Positions 32,001-47,000 of a stretch of 64,000 nucleotides of DNA are shown here, in pieces; positions within the stretch are counted from its first letter, which is position 1, and each line of letters starts with the position of its first letter. Under the pieces are notes generated by a model, which made no database searches, had not been told where the DNA came from, and saw only the letters and a program-made list of their open reading frames with translations. Made by a program: the position numbers and the translations under genes. The DNA is from Paragorgia papillata (lineage: Eukaryota; Cnidaria; Anthozoa; Scleralcyonacea; Coralliidae): assembly GCA_035771165.1 (NCBI GenBank), contig JAWNZC010000351.1, forward strand, positions 6,918,501 through 6,982,500, written 5' to 3'.

Positions 32001-35000
32001 ATAATGAAGCAATCAACCAATAGCAGCGTTGTTTTATAAATATTAATGAACGTAAAACAAAAGATTGTGCACCTTATTTGCCACCCTCAACCTAAATTGT
32101 AGCTCATTGTTAACCGCTTTGATGTTCGCCGCGTCTCCAGACAATATAATTCTAGGGACTATGATCTATATGACCGTATAAATTATCTCCCCAAAATTCT
32201 GGATGTCATGTGACCAGCCGATGCCAGGGCCATTTTCGCCGACCTCCCAATGTGGAGGGAAAATGCCCGGGATACGAGATTAGTAGTTTTATGTTTTTGT
32301 TCAAATTAATGGAAATTTGTGCAGTCATCCAATAGCAATAATTCGGTTTCATTAGTGTGGCCCTTCATCGTCAAACTCATTAATAATTCTTAAGATGAAA
32401 ACAAAGGAAATCAGTACCGAGGCGGTGAACTGGATACCCAATCTTAATTAGCATAGAATTTTGCCAACTTTCAACCTGATTTTTTCATAAAATACTGATT
32501 TGTTTGAGAAGCTAGATCAAACACTCGAAAGAGTGTTTCATCCTCTATCCAGTCACCTCGAAATTGGTTAAAAAACTCGTCCTACGGCCTCGTTTTTCAA
32601 CCACTTCTCGGTGACTGGATATCGGATGAAACACTCTTCCTCGTGTTTGATCTATTACTTGAAAGATAATAGACCACTTTCATAATGGCGACTAATTTGA
32701 ATATCCTTTTATGTGCATCTTAATAAGCCTTTTTAGCCTCGTTTGTGTGTATGCAATTCAAAAGAATCCTTCCTTCACTTTTTTTTTTTACTATATGTAC
32801 TTACAAAAACTGAATATATATATATATATATTAGTAAAAAATTTAACTGATTGCATTAACTTGTACCTATTTAGTGAGAATGTGCGTAGTGGTTAAAGTA
32901 GCACTAAGCTTTCAAACCATCTATATGTTCTATTAATTACTATGCTGTATAACTATGTGGTATGCCTACCACTTATTACCGTCGATTTTCTAAAATTTAA
33001 GGAAGCAAACTAATTGACTTTTATATATTGCCATATGTAGCTTATGGCCAATGAGCTTATGAGTTTTAGATGGCCAAAGGTGATTTTCAGCGAGATCCTG
33101 GTATACATTTCTTTCTTTCTTTTTCTTTTTTATAACAACTAGTCTTTAATGATGGTATTTATCAGTCTTACGTACCACCGTCTTCAAGACACTCTTAATT
33201 TCCTTTCCAATGTACCTGATCCGTCAGGAAAATCTGCGTTGGAGTTTATCATAAATATCTGGTGCTCACGACAGCAGGAATTCTTTGGTACATATGATTC
33301 CAAAGTCCGGTGAGTATCTGAAAGGGAAAAAAAACAATGGAGATTTTGGGGTTTTTTTTTTAGCTTTAACTTCTTGGCAACTGTGGGTTATCCACTTGAC
33401 GAGTAAAATTGTCTGGCGTTAAACAGTGTCAGAGTAAAGTACTATAGTCTGTATTAGTCCCAGAAAACTAAATCAGTCAGGAAGGAGTTATAGACAGAAC
33501 AAAGACTTTGGTTTTAAAGGACATTGGCAATAAAAAGGTAGTTTGTCTATTCGAAAGAACTCGTCAAATTGTAATAGAAGATCTTTTCCAAATTTTTTGT
33601 ATCTTTCTTCGTTCTTAAGATATCCTAGTTTGTTTGATATGTAAACTAGATCGTCTCTGCATGACGTCAAGAGCAGGGTACAGTATTTTCACACCTAGCA
33701 AAATCAATCATATCTCCAAGTTTGTTTAACGAAATAACTTGAAACTGTCCACATAAAAACGCCTTGTGACACTAAACATTTTATGTTGAGCAATCATAGA
33801 GGTGTAAGTGATTTTGTAATGTATGAAAATACTGTACCCTGCTATTGACGTCAGAGATTATCTAATTTACATATCAAACAAACTGAAATATTTTAAAAAC
33901 GAAGAAAGGTACAAAAAAGTTGTAAAAGATCTTCTATTACAGTTTTACGAGTTCTTTCAAAGTTGACAAACTTCATTTTTATTGCCAATGTCCTTTAACC
34001 CTACATGACGAACACTTTGGGCATCCTTTTTTCCGATAATTTCTTTTTTTTCTTCCGACTCAATATTCTTCGAAGAACATCCATTTATGGTAGAATATAC
34101 TGGGGTTTTTTATATTTTTCTTTGTTTTTGTTTTTTAGTATATTGTCCATGTGCAAGTTGCTGGAGCATACGATCAACAATGGAGATAGAAGACTTAACG
34201 ACATTGTTGTGAAGGGAGAAAGACGTTTTGAACACGAAACTGGTATTGTACTTCATTGTTACTATCGATTGTTTGTTTGATTCTTGCTTGCTGCATGGAG
34301 ACGATTATGCACTCTTCTAAAAGGGCTTTGCTATACAATCTTTATTGTTGTATACCTAAGTAATAATTAGTTATACCGATTACCAACTAATTGTAACCAT
34401 AATGTCAAATTATAGTAAACACTATTAACAAGACGTTTATAACAATCGCAAGGACTGTACCTTCGTACATTTAAAACTATCTGTTTAAAATGTAACTGCT
34501 CCCGTAGCCTTAGCCGCCCTACTTCATGTTGTTATTAATATATTTAGTTTAGTTCGTATTTTGTTGAAATTGTAGCTAGGCTTTGTAGTTAGTATGTTGA
34601 TTTACTCTATTATACTTATTTTTGGGCCCGCAGTAATTAGCTTATTGCTGTTGCGGTGACCCTGCCGTTATATTTTAATCTTCAGCATGTAATATATATA
34701 AAGGGGATATTACACGGTGGCGAGAAGATATGGATTTTATGTTCGAGTAGCAAGGACAATATCTCACGAGTGAGCGCAGCGAACGAGTGAGATATTGCTC
34801 TTGCCACGAGAACATAAAATCCATATCTTTGAGCAACCGTGTAATGTTGTATTTATTATATGGACAATGAAATTATGCGTGGAAGTGATGTTGATAAACT
34901 GGCTTTAATGCAAAAACTACAACCGCTTGACCTAAAACTTTTCGAAAATACGAATGAAAAATACAACAGCTTATTCGAATACTTCATTTTACTGAAAATT

Positions 35001-38000
35001 TACTGAATTAAGAGAAGTTACTGGCTCAAATTTACTTGATTCGAAACTTACGGCAAAAGGCGAAAATTTTGACTTGTCAATATGTCACTCGCGAGCGTTA
35101 CATACGAGAAATACGCCACTCGGTTCCTGGATGTAGTGAAATATGGGTTCTACGAGTGTTTTAGTTGCTAGTAAAATTATTTTCTCCATATAATAAACAC
35201 TTGTATACTAGTGCTATAAATTAATGGCGAATCTAATAAAAAAAAAGGAAACCGCAACGACGTTAGTCAATTACTGGAGGCCTTTGTACAGCGCTATTTT
35301 GTGTACTTTTTCTTAAAAACTTTTTCCAGCATGCATGGTTGTCTATTTAACAAATAGATTCCATTTTGCCGTTGTCTGTTCAGTTATAGATACACAGATG
35401 ACGTCACAACGTGGTAAGAACAAAAAAGTGGCCTACGAGACGCAGTCGAGTGGGTCACTGATGTTCTTACCACGTTGTGATGTCTTCTGTGCATCTATAA
35501 CTGAACAGACAACAAAAATGGAATCTATTTGTTTTATACAATACAAAAATTTAAAAGGTTTTTATCAAAACTTTGGTCGGATAAAGAAAAAAGTAAGTCA
35601 GCTGACGTGATCTGACGTGATCCATGTGTCTGTCCTCTATTAGATCATGGGCAACAACCAATCAAAACACGCATAGCAACCAGAGTATTGTATAAATTGT
35701 GGTAATGTTCCTTCTTTCTTTCTAGGAATTCGAACAAGATCAAAAGCTGTAAAACGTGAGTCGTTATTTTTTGGTAAACGTTGTGCTGCAGTATTTTAGC
35801 AATTAAATACTGAAATTTTGATATTGTTAATATAGCAATATCTTTTGTTGATTCTTGTTGTTTCTTACGTTATCTTTGAACTACCGTAAATAATTCCTTA
35901 ACGAATGGAAGAAGAATCATTTTTATATATCATGTGTCAAAGTCCATTTTTCTAGCTTTCTGATTGGGCGAGCTGTCCTCGCATGGTGGTCCGAAAATTG
36001 TGATGTTTCCCGCGTAACCCATGTCAGCGGGTAACATTACATTTATTTTTCCCTAGGGAAAAATATGAATTTTTCCCTAGGGAAAAATATGAAAACCGAA
36101 AGTAGATGATCAGGTCTAGTTTGTCTTTGTTTTGGTTTTTTTCAGTTTTCCTTAATTTAAAGCAATGTCTGAAGGTTTTGCTCAAAATTATGTTGTCATA
36201 TAACACTTGATATATAACAAAACACTTATTTACTGCAATTTGATTGGTTGCTGAGCGGTCTTTGCAAACCGATAAAGACCGGTCGTTACAAAAACTGAAA
36301 AACAAAATTAAAAAATTAAGCAATTCAAATTAAAATATATAGGTTTTAAATATTGTGAAAATGAATTTTCCGCTAAAAAATTAAATACGACAGTGTTAAT
36401 AGAGACAGAAAGTGTTTTTGTTGTTTACAGTTTTCGTTGGAAGTCGGTTACTTCGGGCTTTGCTGCTTGTACTCTTGACATTCAAATAAAACTAAAAAAA
36501 CTTGGGCGATAGTAAGAACCTCATTAACCTCGCTTGGTCGGTCTCGGCAAAATTATCCTGCCCTTGGTCTTTTCGCACAAACCTCGCTCCTTTGTCGCTC
36601 GGTCTGTATTGAAAGATCGCTGGGCGTGATAATTTTGTCGTAAAGATCTCCCGCTTGGTCAATAAGTTTTTAATAAAAGAAATCTTTTATTAAAAACCTT
36701 TTTTCAAGAAATAAATTTTGGTTTAATAGGACTGATTGTTTTATCTACGATAAAGTCGATAACTTTTGCTGTGGTAGAATATACTGAAGATGCATTCTAC
36801 TATGTATAGGTTAGTTATCGAACCCGAGGTAACTACGTCAGTTATTTACCGAGGGCCGAAGGCTAACCCAGGTTGAGGTAACTAACTTACTTAGTTCAAG
36901 GTCACCGAGGTTGCCTAAGAAAACTGAGATACTGATTTCGATATCACAGAGGTTGTCTAAAAAAACACTTCAGTCGCGATGATAAATCCTTTATCACATT
37001 CGTGACCATTGATTAAAGGGTATTGGCAATAAAAATTAAGTTATCTCTAATTAAGTTATAAATGTCTCATTTGAAAGAACTCGTCAAATGGTATAAGAAG
37101 ACCTTTTACAATTTTTCCGTATCTGTTTTGGTTTTGGAAATATTTCGACCAAAGACAGCGTGCTGTCCGCCATCTTGTTGTAATATTGGGTCTAATTAAC
37201 TAGGAAATTGGTCACGTCACAACCAGTGTAAACCTGATGAAACTACTCCGTGGGTGACCAAATTTCCACGGAAGGCTTTGTAAATGTTGTGGGTCAATTT
37301 AAAATGGAAATAGCGCAACAAAATCGAGTTTCTAGCTCATAATGTCATAAGGTTGGCAAGATAAAAATTTCACTTTACCCTGGTTATGATGTCACATGCA
37401 TATCGAAAATAATTCCAAGATGGCGGACAGCAGGCTGTCTTTGGTCCAAATATTTCCAAAACCAAAACAGATACGGGAAAATTGTAAAAGGTCTTATACC
37501 ATTTGACGAGTTCTTTCAAATGAGACAAACTTAATTTTTATTGTCAATACGCTTTAAAGCTTATTTTCCCAACCACGCATAAATCAAGTTAATTGCCCTG
37601 GGCTAATATATATTAGCCCGGGGCAGTTAACTTGATTTATGCGTGGTCGGGAGTAACTATTATAAATAAACAACCGCGGTACATCAAAGAAAACCGAGGT
37701 GTTCGTGAACTAATTTGATGTACTATTTCAAAAACTCGTTCAAGTGTTTGATCACGGTATCAAAACACGAGAAAGCTAATGAATCTCGAGGTGTTTTGAT
37801 ACCGTGATCAAACACTTGAACGAGTTTTTGAAATGGCTTCTCAAATGAAAGACAATGAACCAATGAGCCACCGTTGTGGGACTTGTGGATGTTTTGTGAT
37901 ACAATTTTACTCAATCGTATCGTGTTTCCTGTTTAATTAACATAAATGAAACCCTAGTGTTTGATGAAGAAACAGATCAAACACTAGTGTTTGATGCAGT

Positions 38001-41000
38001 GCTTTACCGTGTTTCACAGCCCATTCACGTGACGGAATGGAGCTGTCTAATTGAGTAAAATTCTCATGAATTATTAATGAATTTGAGAAATATTGTTTCA
38101 CAGCTCTTTGGGAGATCCGTCATTAGAATATAGTTTTTATACGTAAATGATCAGATTAAACAAAGATTCTTTTTCCGTTCTATTGTTATTTGATGATGTT
38201 GCTTTGTATATAAAGTGACGAATTGTTAGTATGAAAGAGTTGTTAAAATTTGAATCGCTTGTGTAAAAATAGAAACTCGCCTGTGTAAAGTTTCAGTTTT
38301 GCCTGCATCCTATTATTTATTTCATGTATTGTGACATTTCGCAAACGATGTTTTATGCTGTTTTTGGATCTTTTCAGAACCTGAACAATGGACCATGATC
38401 CCAGCACCATTGAAATTTTATAAACTAATTGTAGAAGAATTATCGAATCTGTTTGAGAATACAGAAGTTGTTCCAGAGGAGTTTGATGAAGTACGTTTAG
38501 TTTTGTTCATTTTTAAACTGTTTTACGTTTTATTATACGGCGTGTTAAGGCTTGGTCAAGTGCTTCAACTTTGTTGTACAACATCAGGCAAGAAACAATG
38601 TGAAGTAAAATTACATTACGTCTACACTGCAAAACCTCCAATTCTTGTCAAGATAATTTTTCTTCTTTTGAGATTTTATTTCTTGTTTTAAGATATTTAA
38701 TCTTGTTTTAAGATAAAATATCTTGTCAAGAAACCGCAGTAAGATAATTATCTTGCAAACGGGACAAGAAAATCTTAAAACAAGTATTTTTTTCTTAAAA
38801 CAAGTTTTTGGGAATTTGCAGTGTAATATTAATATTATCAATAAGAAAACGTAGTAAAACGTTTCGTCATGTTTTTTGCATGAACAGTTACGCCGGCAGA
38901 ACTGGCATATTGGGGGGGTTAGGGGGATCCGGGGGCATATTCCCCCGGAAAATTTTGGGATCTCAAACTTTCTACAATGCCATTTCCTTAATTTTCAGGA
39001 ACAACTATAGACACTCTTTAAGAAAATTCAATTAGCTATCGTCACGCGAATAACCTAAGTTTTGCAGAACGAAACAGTAATAGTACTTATTGCACTATTT
39101 AGGAACCAGAAAAAGTTTCCTTAAAACTAAAACTTTCTATATTGCTAACAAAAATTACCCCCCCCCCCCCCCTTTGCCGGCGCCACTGTGCATGAATGGT
39201 GGGAAAACATTTACATTCCGTTTAACATTGTTCATTACCTGTTGTTATATAACAATGTTGGAATGTTTGACTACGACTGTACGTATGCTATGTAGTTACC
39301 TACCCTCAGAGACATACTACTTTGTCGGGCACACTTAGTTGTGCCAATTGTTCTGAAAACCATAAAATTCGTGCAAAAACTGACAGTGTTTAGATGAAAC
39401 TTCGACGTATTTTGTTCTGAAAAAGTAAAACTGAACGTCTTTTTTAGGAAAAATTACAACAAAATGAAACAAATGACCTAAATTATGCACATCTATTCTG
39501 CATGTTATGAAGTAAAACAAACTCAAACCAGGCAAATTTTCTCCTGAACAGCACTTTTGGCCAGACCCAGTACGAAATGGCGGCGCCGTGGCTATTGGTT
39601 CTGAGCGAGTGAACGAACGGACGAACGAACGAACGAACGCACGCACGTACGTACAAACAAACAAACGAACGAACGAACGCAGGTTGTCTAATGGACTTAT
39701 TTCTTAACCAGTGACGAATTTAATTCAGACGAATTTAATTCGAATTGACTTCGTCGGTAATGCGACGTAAATAATGCGACGTCGAGTTAAACGTCGAATT
39801 TCAGTCGAATTTAATTGTTTTTACTTGGACTCGTGGATCCTGAAAATGACTTCTTCAAAACATGGCACCGAATTGTCACAGACAGAAGCGAAACGTTTAA
39901 TTCGACGCGACGATAATTCGTCGTGTAACTCGACGTCGTAACGCGTTATCGTCGTACTGTCCGTCTGACTCAGGCGAATTTAATTGCCGAGTCGAATTTA
40001 ATTCGTGTGTCAAATTTAATCGAGTTATACGTCGCAGTTCGTCGAATAAAATTCAAACATTTAAATTCGTCTGAATTAAATTCGTCTATTGTGCGACGTT
40101 TAGCGCAGGCCTTAGACATTTCAATCGATTAAACTGTATGTAGGGATTTTTATAGTGAAGGGAAATTCCGAGTGTAAGAATTATACATTTTAAGACCAAG
40201 TTTGGACCAGTTGCGAAAATGTAACATTAAACCCTTCTGACTAGGAATAGAACCCGCGATTCTAGTGCAGTGCATGCTCTGACTATTGAGCTACACCGCT
40301 TCGATTCTAAGTTTTCGAACCATAAAAATTCGGCCTTAGTTTTTTCATTAATTTTATATTCCCATGTGCTTGCATCGAGCTGGATTTTACCCTAAATATC
40401 ATTTGATATGGAACTCTGAATTAGTTTATAGGCTTGGTACACTGATCTCAAATAATATACTCATTATACTGGATAGAGCATCTATTGTTTCGCGCGTGGC
40501 AAAAATTGAAGTCGGAAGTGAGGCTAAAAATCTCGCGACGGCCATATCCGGTGGGACCCACAATATTGCTGAATCATAGTTTTCGCCTCTGGTTTTGGCT
40601 TTAAATGATTGGATTTTTAACGAAAACCAGCTAAATTTTTGTGACATGATGTACCTGTCGCTATGGGAGAACTTAAAAGTTGCTGTATGAAACCCAAGTG
40701 GGTCCCACCTGAAATGGCCGCCGCTAATTTATTCCGACTTCACAGCGAGCACCGGATGCTCTATCCAGTATAATGAGTCTATTATTTGAGATCAGTGGCT
40801 TGGTATTACCGTAGAATTCCGAAAGTAACGGCCCCCCGAAAGTAGCGGCCCCTTCGAATGTGGCGCATTTTTTTAATGTTTCAAATACATGTTTATCCAA
40901 CAAAAAGGTAATGTTCGTATTAAAACTTAACAATCAACTTAAAGCTTGTATAATTAATATATGTTTTTTCGGTTACCGACATTTCTGTTCGATGAAAGCA

Positions 41001-44000
41001 CGTATTCAATATTTACAACATGTTCTCTCTTTACAAGTTGCCACCATTGCCGCCGACAATCATGTCAAGGTCATCATCGCTGCTGTCGTAAAACATTACG
41101 TCCTCTACATCATAAGATTGACCGATGGTGTAGTTAGAAATGCCCAGCCCTCGATATTTATTTAACAAATAGATTCCATTTTGCCGTTGTCTGTTCAGGT
41201 ATAGATGCACAGATGACGTCACAACGTGGTAAGTACAAAAAAGTGGACCACGAGACGCAGTCGAGTGGGTCACTGATGTTCTTACCACGTTGTTACGTCT
41301 TCTGTGCATCTATAACTGAACAGACAACAAAAAAAATGGAATCTATTTGTTTTATACAATACAAAAATTAAAAAAGTTTTTATCGAAAATCTTGCCGGAT
41401 TTTGGGGCAAAAAGAAGGGGAAAAGTAAGTCAGCTGACGCGATCTGACGTGTCCATGCGTCTGTCCTGTAATAGATCATGGCCAACAACCAATGAAAACA
41501 CGCACAGCAACCATGGTATTGTATAATTCGTTATCCCTTTCTCCTAGTTACTACTGATGTACGGAGACTTTTGATATTTTTTCCTAACGTATTTTACAAC
41601 CATCCGAAAATATCGCCCTCCCCCCGAAAGTAGCGGTCCCCAAGGGATGCTAAATCCGAAAGTAACGGGGACCGTTACTTTCGGAATTCTACGGTAGTTT
41701 ATATTGTAGCTTAGCCAATCAGAATGCCGGAACGAAGTAAAGCCGTACGGTGATTGGCCTAAATCCTGCATGTGCGTGTTTTCTTGGAAGTCCTCGTTCC
41801 AAGTCCTCGTTTCCGGCCAGAGCCGATGGCTCCTTGTTGCTGGACAAAACGACCGTTTTGGGTCTAGGTATGGGATTGTTTATTTAAATACATGAGATAT
41901 GGTAATTATGTGAGTCAGTAATCAATTTTTGATCTGTTATTTCAGGACGAAGACGACGATTGGGATGACGAAGAAGACGATATTACTGCAGGATTAGCAG
42001 TTAAAAATTTTCTTGGATCAGTTTTAGCTCCGGCTTCAGATTATCCTGGTAAGAATATCTATACAAATAAATTTTAACTACGTTATATTGATGATATAGA
42101 TCACTTTCATAGTGGCCACCACTAAATATTCTTTTATGTGCATCTAAAGCCTGGTTTCCATAACATCATTTGGATCGCCTCAATCCAATCTCGTTCCCTG
42201 AGCCCACGTTCCCCACCCGGGAAACGAGAGACTCTGGGATAATCCGTTTCAAATCGTTACGTTCTTGGCTGAATAGTGAGCATCAGTTGGTTTGAAGTGA
42301 CCGGAAGTAGAATTAATAAAATCAAAATAACAAAGATGTCGGACGACAAGACTCCAGTGAAGACGTTGCCGCGATCGATATCTTCGTCGTATGTGTGTAG
42401 ATGCTGTAATTCGAGCTTCGCCAGCAACCCCATTGACTTGTTTGGGGAAAAGTCAAACAAGGAGAACATACTATCCAGATTCCGCTCGGATATTTACGCA
42501 TGCGTATCTCAACCGGAATAACAAGAATCCTGTGATTTGAAACGGATTATCCCAGAGTCTCTCGTTTCCCGGGTGGGGGAACGTGGGCTCTGGGAACGAG
42601 ATTGGCCTCAATCGTGTCGATCGCCTGAATCTATCCAATCAGATTGGGCGATTTGAGATATCTCTAGTCTGATTGGAGAGATATGGCAATTAAGGCGATC
42701 GGGACGATCTTATGGAAACCAGGCTTAAATTAGTCTCTATGGCCTCGTTATGAACTATGAAGCAAAGATTTACAAGACACACAAACAAGGACAGCTTATT
42801 AAGATGTACTTATTAAATTCATTAAAAATTCATGAAGAAAATTCAAAAGAAATGAATATTTATACCACCCCAAAGGGGCCACCGTGAAAGCGATCTATTA
42901 CCGGAAAATATCGGACCAGCACATGACGCGTCTCAACCAATCAGAGCACGTTCACAGAAAGTTAAGTTGATATTTAACATCGACTTAACTTCTGTGAAAT
43001 GAAGGTCGTATATATTTATAGCATAAATTAAATAGCTTACAATTAATACGATAGTATTAGTGGAAACATGTCCAAAGGCACCTTCTACATTCTTGAATAG
43101 TTTAGCATGAACGCTACAGCAATGGAAGTTTGGTGAAGATTTGTATTTAGTTCAAATTAGGTCTGTTTTGTAATCCAAGTCTTAGAAATACACTATGGTA
43201 ATAAAAATTCAGGTCAGCCCGGAATCATGCATAGGGCATATAATATCAGTTATCAGATGTCATATGGAGTATATAAGAACGTCTATACACGTGGTTTTTA
43301 CGAGAGCAGATAACACGAGGCTTGCATAAGACGCGCTTTACATAAGACGCGAAACATTCGTATAAATGGTACAAAAAGTTATGTATGTTCGCATCTTACA
43401 CAAGCCGTGGCTTGTTCAGAAACGCGTTATAAATGGGTCGTCAGTTCGCGTCTTAAATCAGACGCGTCTTATCGGGATATCGGCTCTTGTATAAACGGCC
43501 CTTATGTTATCCTCGGTGTGATCAGTTTCCGTCGCGCCAAGGGACTTCTAGAAACACCAAGAGCTATTTACTTGTTTTTGCAGTAAGACTTGTTTTTTTT
43601 TTGTTATTTTCACTATATGTTTGACAATTTAGGGTTCGACAACATATACGATGATTTTCCGATAGACGAGGTTGAAGATGACCCCGATATCTTGGAAGAT
43701 CCTATTTACAGTATGGACATACAAGTAAGTCTGTTTTCCTCTAAATTTTCGTTACCTTTTGCCGGAGGCCAATAAACCCCATTAATTAATCTTTGTCACA
43801 TAAAACAGGGAGAACTAATGTTGGTTTTCTAGGGTTAATAGGCTTTAGCCCGTAATCGGCTTTAGTCAATTAATCGTGCATGTCAGTACGTTAAGTGATT
43901 TCCCTTCCCTCGTCTTTAAATATAGGTGAGGCATAATTTCTTAAGGCGGTTTTACACTATGCAATTTTTTGTGCAACTTGTCTCACAACGGCTCAATCTC

Positions 44001-47000
44001 TTGCATTGCATGCAGTTGCACGAGCAGTGGTGTTAGTGTGTTACACTATACAATGTTTCTTGCAATTTGTCTTGCAAACGTGACCGAAGCAGTTTACAAA
44101 GCATATTTATTATATGGCTGGGTTTGATTTCCGGTCCGTGCGCAAAACGACGCACGCTGATTGGTTCCTGAGAGGTCGGGATTTTACGATATTGCCCTTG
44201 GGTCAATACGCTTTTTTCTCGGCCCTGTAATTTTTGGCGAGAAAATTTCTGAGTTGATTTGAATACAAATAAAAGAGAACTAGGTATCTTTATTCAAATA
44301 TTCTGAACAATAAAATGTGTTGGAACATTACTGCTGGTTTTCTTTAAAGCTGTTTATCTAAAAACATGGCAAATAAAAGCCGAACTAGCTGGTGTAAACA
44401 AGAAGGCCACTCTGCAATCATCAAGTCTCGCAACATTTTTGGTGCAGTAAGCGTTGCTCTAAGTAGAATCAAGTTCTACTTTTCGCAACGATTGCGGAAA
44501 CGCTGCAGCGGATTACTGAAGCATTACACAATGTAACACCCCTCTTGCAACTTGTCTCGCAACAGTTTGCGCGATCAGTCAATAATAAAGACTTATTAAC
44601 CGAGTGCGAGGTCTGTACGGGAAAGTATTTGCCTGAGGTTTTCGTACAGACCGAGCGACGAAGGAGCGAGGTTTGTGCGATAAAACCGAGGGCAAATACT
44701 TTCCCGTACAGACCGAGCAAACGAGGTTAATAAGGAATTTATTATATGGCTATTGGTTCACTTTATTTTTAAGCTTCGAGCGTTGTTTTCGTCTTGGGAG
44801 TATGCTGTTTGTGTTACAGCATGCAATTTCTCGTGCGACTTGCATCGCAACAAAGTTGCGCGACAAGTTGTACTTTTTTTTTGGCCTGTCTTTGTTTTGA
44901 TATATCGTTCCTTATAATTCGTTAGTTAGTCGCTTTGGAATAGGGGAAGCCGTGTGCATGTGTCCCTCTTCCCATCATTCCTCGCGCGTCTTCTCTGCCT
45001 CCGAGCCTCTGCGGAGGAGAGAGGTGCATGTGTTGCATGCAAACAATTGCGTGACTATGGATGTGTTTGAGTATGTATCTTTGGATGTTTGTGGTGATAG
45101 GAATGCGAGTGCGTATGCATGCGTGTGTGTGTTCTCGTGTGGTTCTGCCAATATTGGTGCGTCTATATTAGGAATTTGTGTGCATGTGTTTTGGGGTGTG
45201 TGTATGTCATATAGTAACCGTGTGAATACAAGCGTGCTTGAGTGTGGATGTTTGGGTGTGGAGGGATGCGAGTGCGTATTCATGCGTGATTGCATGTGAG
45301 TGTGTTCTCATATTGTTTGCCAACATTGTTGCCACTATTACAGTATTAGGTATTCGTGTGCATATGTTGCGGTGTGTATGTCTGCTAGTAATCGTGTGAA
45401 TATAGACCTTATTCAAAAATGGCCGCCGAATTAAAATTATTTTATATACATATAAATTAGCCCTTATTAACTCGTTTTCATGTGTGAAATTCAAAATAAT
45501 TTTTACTTTAAAACGAGGTCATAAGGACTAATTTATATGGACATAAAGGAATTTTAATTCGGCGGCCATTTTTTAATAAGGTCTATGGGTGTGCGAGTGT
45601 GTGTTCTTGTGTACATATGCATATGAATGCCTGTTGGTTTAGTGTTTGTTTTTTTGTAAGAAGAATTTGCCTTATTAAACTCATTAATAATTCATTAATA
45701 ATTCACGAATAATTAGCCAATTTCAACAGTTTATTCAAACACTTGATTGAAGATGGATACTCCAGTAAAACACGCTAAAATCGTATACCACCCAAGATAT
45801 TAGATGAAAACCGGTGTTCATCTAATTCCTATAACTCTCAATTATCTTTATGCATAGATAATGGAGGGGAACTGGATAGGAAACTTAAAACGAAACTGGA
45901 AATCATGTTTGCACAACTTGCTATGGTAATTATACACTTATAAGCAGCTAATGCACCTAACGGGTGTTCCCACATGCCAGGATCAGCTATTACTGAAATT
46001 AAACAATAGTGTAATATCACTTAAGCCTGGTTTCCATATAAGCCTGGTTTCCATATAGCCGTAAAAGTCGGCGGCATGGCTGCGGCAAGGGGCAATGGTC
46101 CAATCGCATACAGCTTTTTATTGCTGGCTAATTCAACACTGTCTATGATTGGACCATCGCCCCTTGCCGCAGCCATGCCGCCGGCTCTTACGGCTATATG
46201 GAAACTGGGCTTTAAGCCGTAATCAAACGAGATCGCAAGTTGGCAGTCACGAATTTATGTGGCGGTCGTTCGAACACCCAAATTAACAAAATAAAGGTTT
46301 CATGAATGTTTTAAACAAGTTTTAACTTTGTCACGGTTCATAATATTTTCGGGAAATTATTCAGAGAGGCTGAGATAGCGTGACTGCCAACTTGCGATGA
46401 CTTGCGTTCTCGTTTGATTAGGGCTTTATTAAGTTCAGCAGTGTCTGATTTTAGCCGTGTAGGACCACCCGTTTTCGTGTAATAATAATCCCCTGGGGTA
46501 TAATTGTATAATTACCATAGCAAGTTGTGCAAACATCGTTTCCGGTTTCGTAAGTTTCCTATCCAGTTCCCCTTCTATTATCTTGAATAAATTTTACGCA
46601 CCTTGTGAATCCTCAAGAAAGTTTATTTTAATTGCATTTCAATTTAGTATCCAATTGAAATCGTTCAATTGAGATGCCATATCAACAACTCGTTTATCGT
46701 GTTTCATCAGGGGAATCCAGATACTCGAAAACAATAATTTCTTATGTTTCCTCGTGTTTGGATCCCCTGACGAAACACTCAAATTCGTTGTTGATGTAAT
46801 ATATCATACACGAGGAGGAGTGTTTCATCAGGATATCCAAACACCGAGACTTTTGTTGAAAACCGAGGCGAAGCCGAGGTTTTTTAACAAATTTCGAGGT
46901 GTTTGGATATCCTGATGAAACATTCTTCCGAGTGTATGATATAGCTTCTCAAACAGATCAGTATTTTAAGAGAAAATCGAGGCGAAAGTTGGCTTAATTT

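Larger units (their letters stand above)
31070..33142 (+). other. IPO9 intron with two palindromes
   Basis: Apart from the palindromes at 31331-31477 and 32514-32652 and a short (TA)n near 32815, nothing recognised. Confidence 0.55.
35756..38377 (+). other. IPO9 intron of 2.6 kb, mostly repeats
   Basis: A palindrome at 36517-36668, a composite element 36810-37720 with nested family A copy, and a long hairpin at 37726-37833. The bases 35756-36510 and 37840-38377 show nothing definite. Confidence 0.65.

Noticed and set aside
40239..40305. Functional tRNA gene on the minus strand
   Set aside because: A- and B-box-like parts are present, but the anticodon arm does not pair and the flanks show no acceptor stem.
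44952..45494. Cys/Val-rich and His/Thr-rich ORFs
   Set aside because: Translations of TGTG-rich low-complexity sequence on opposite strands.
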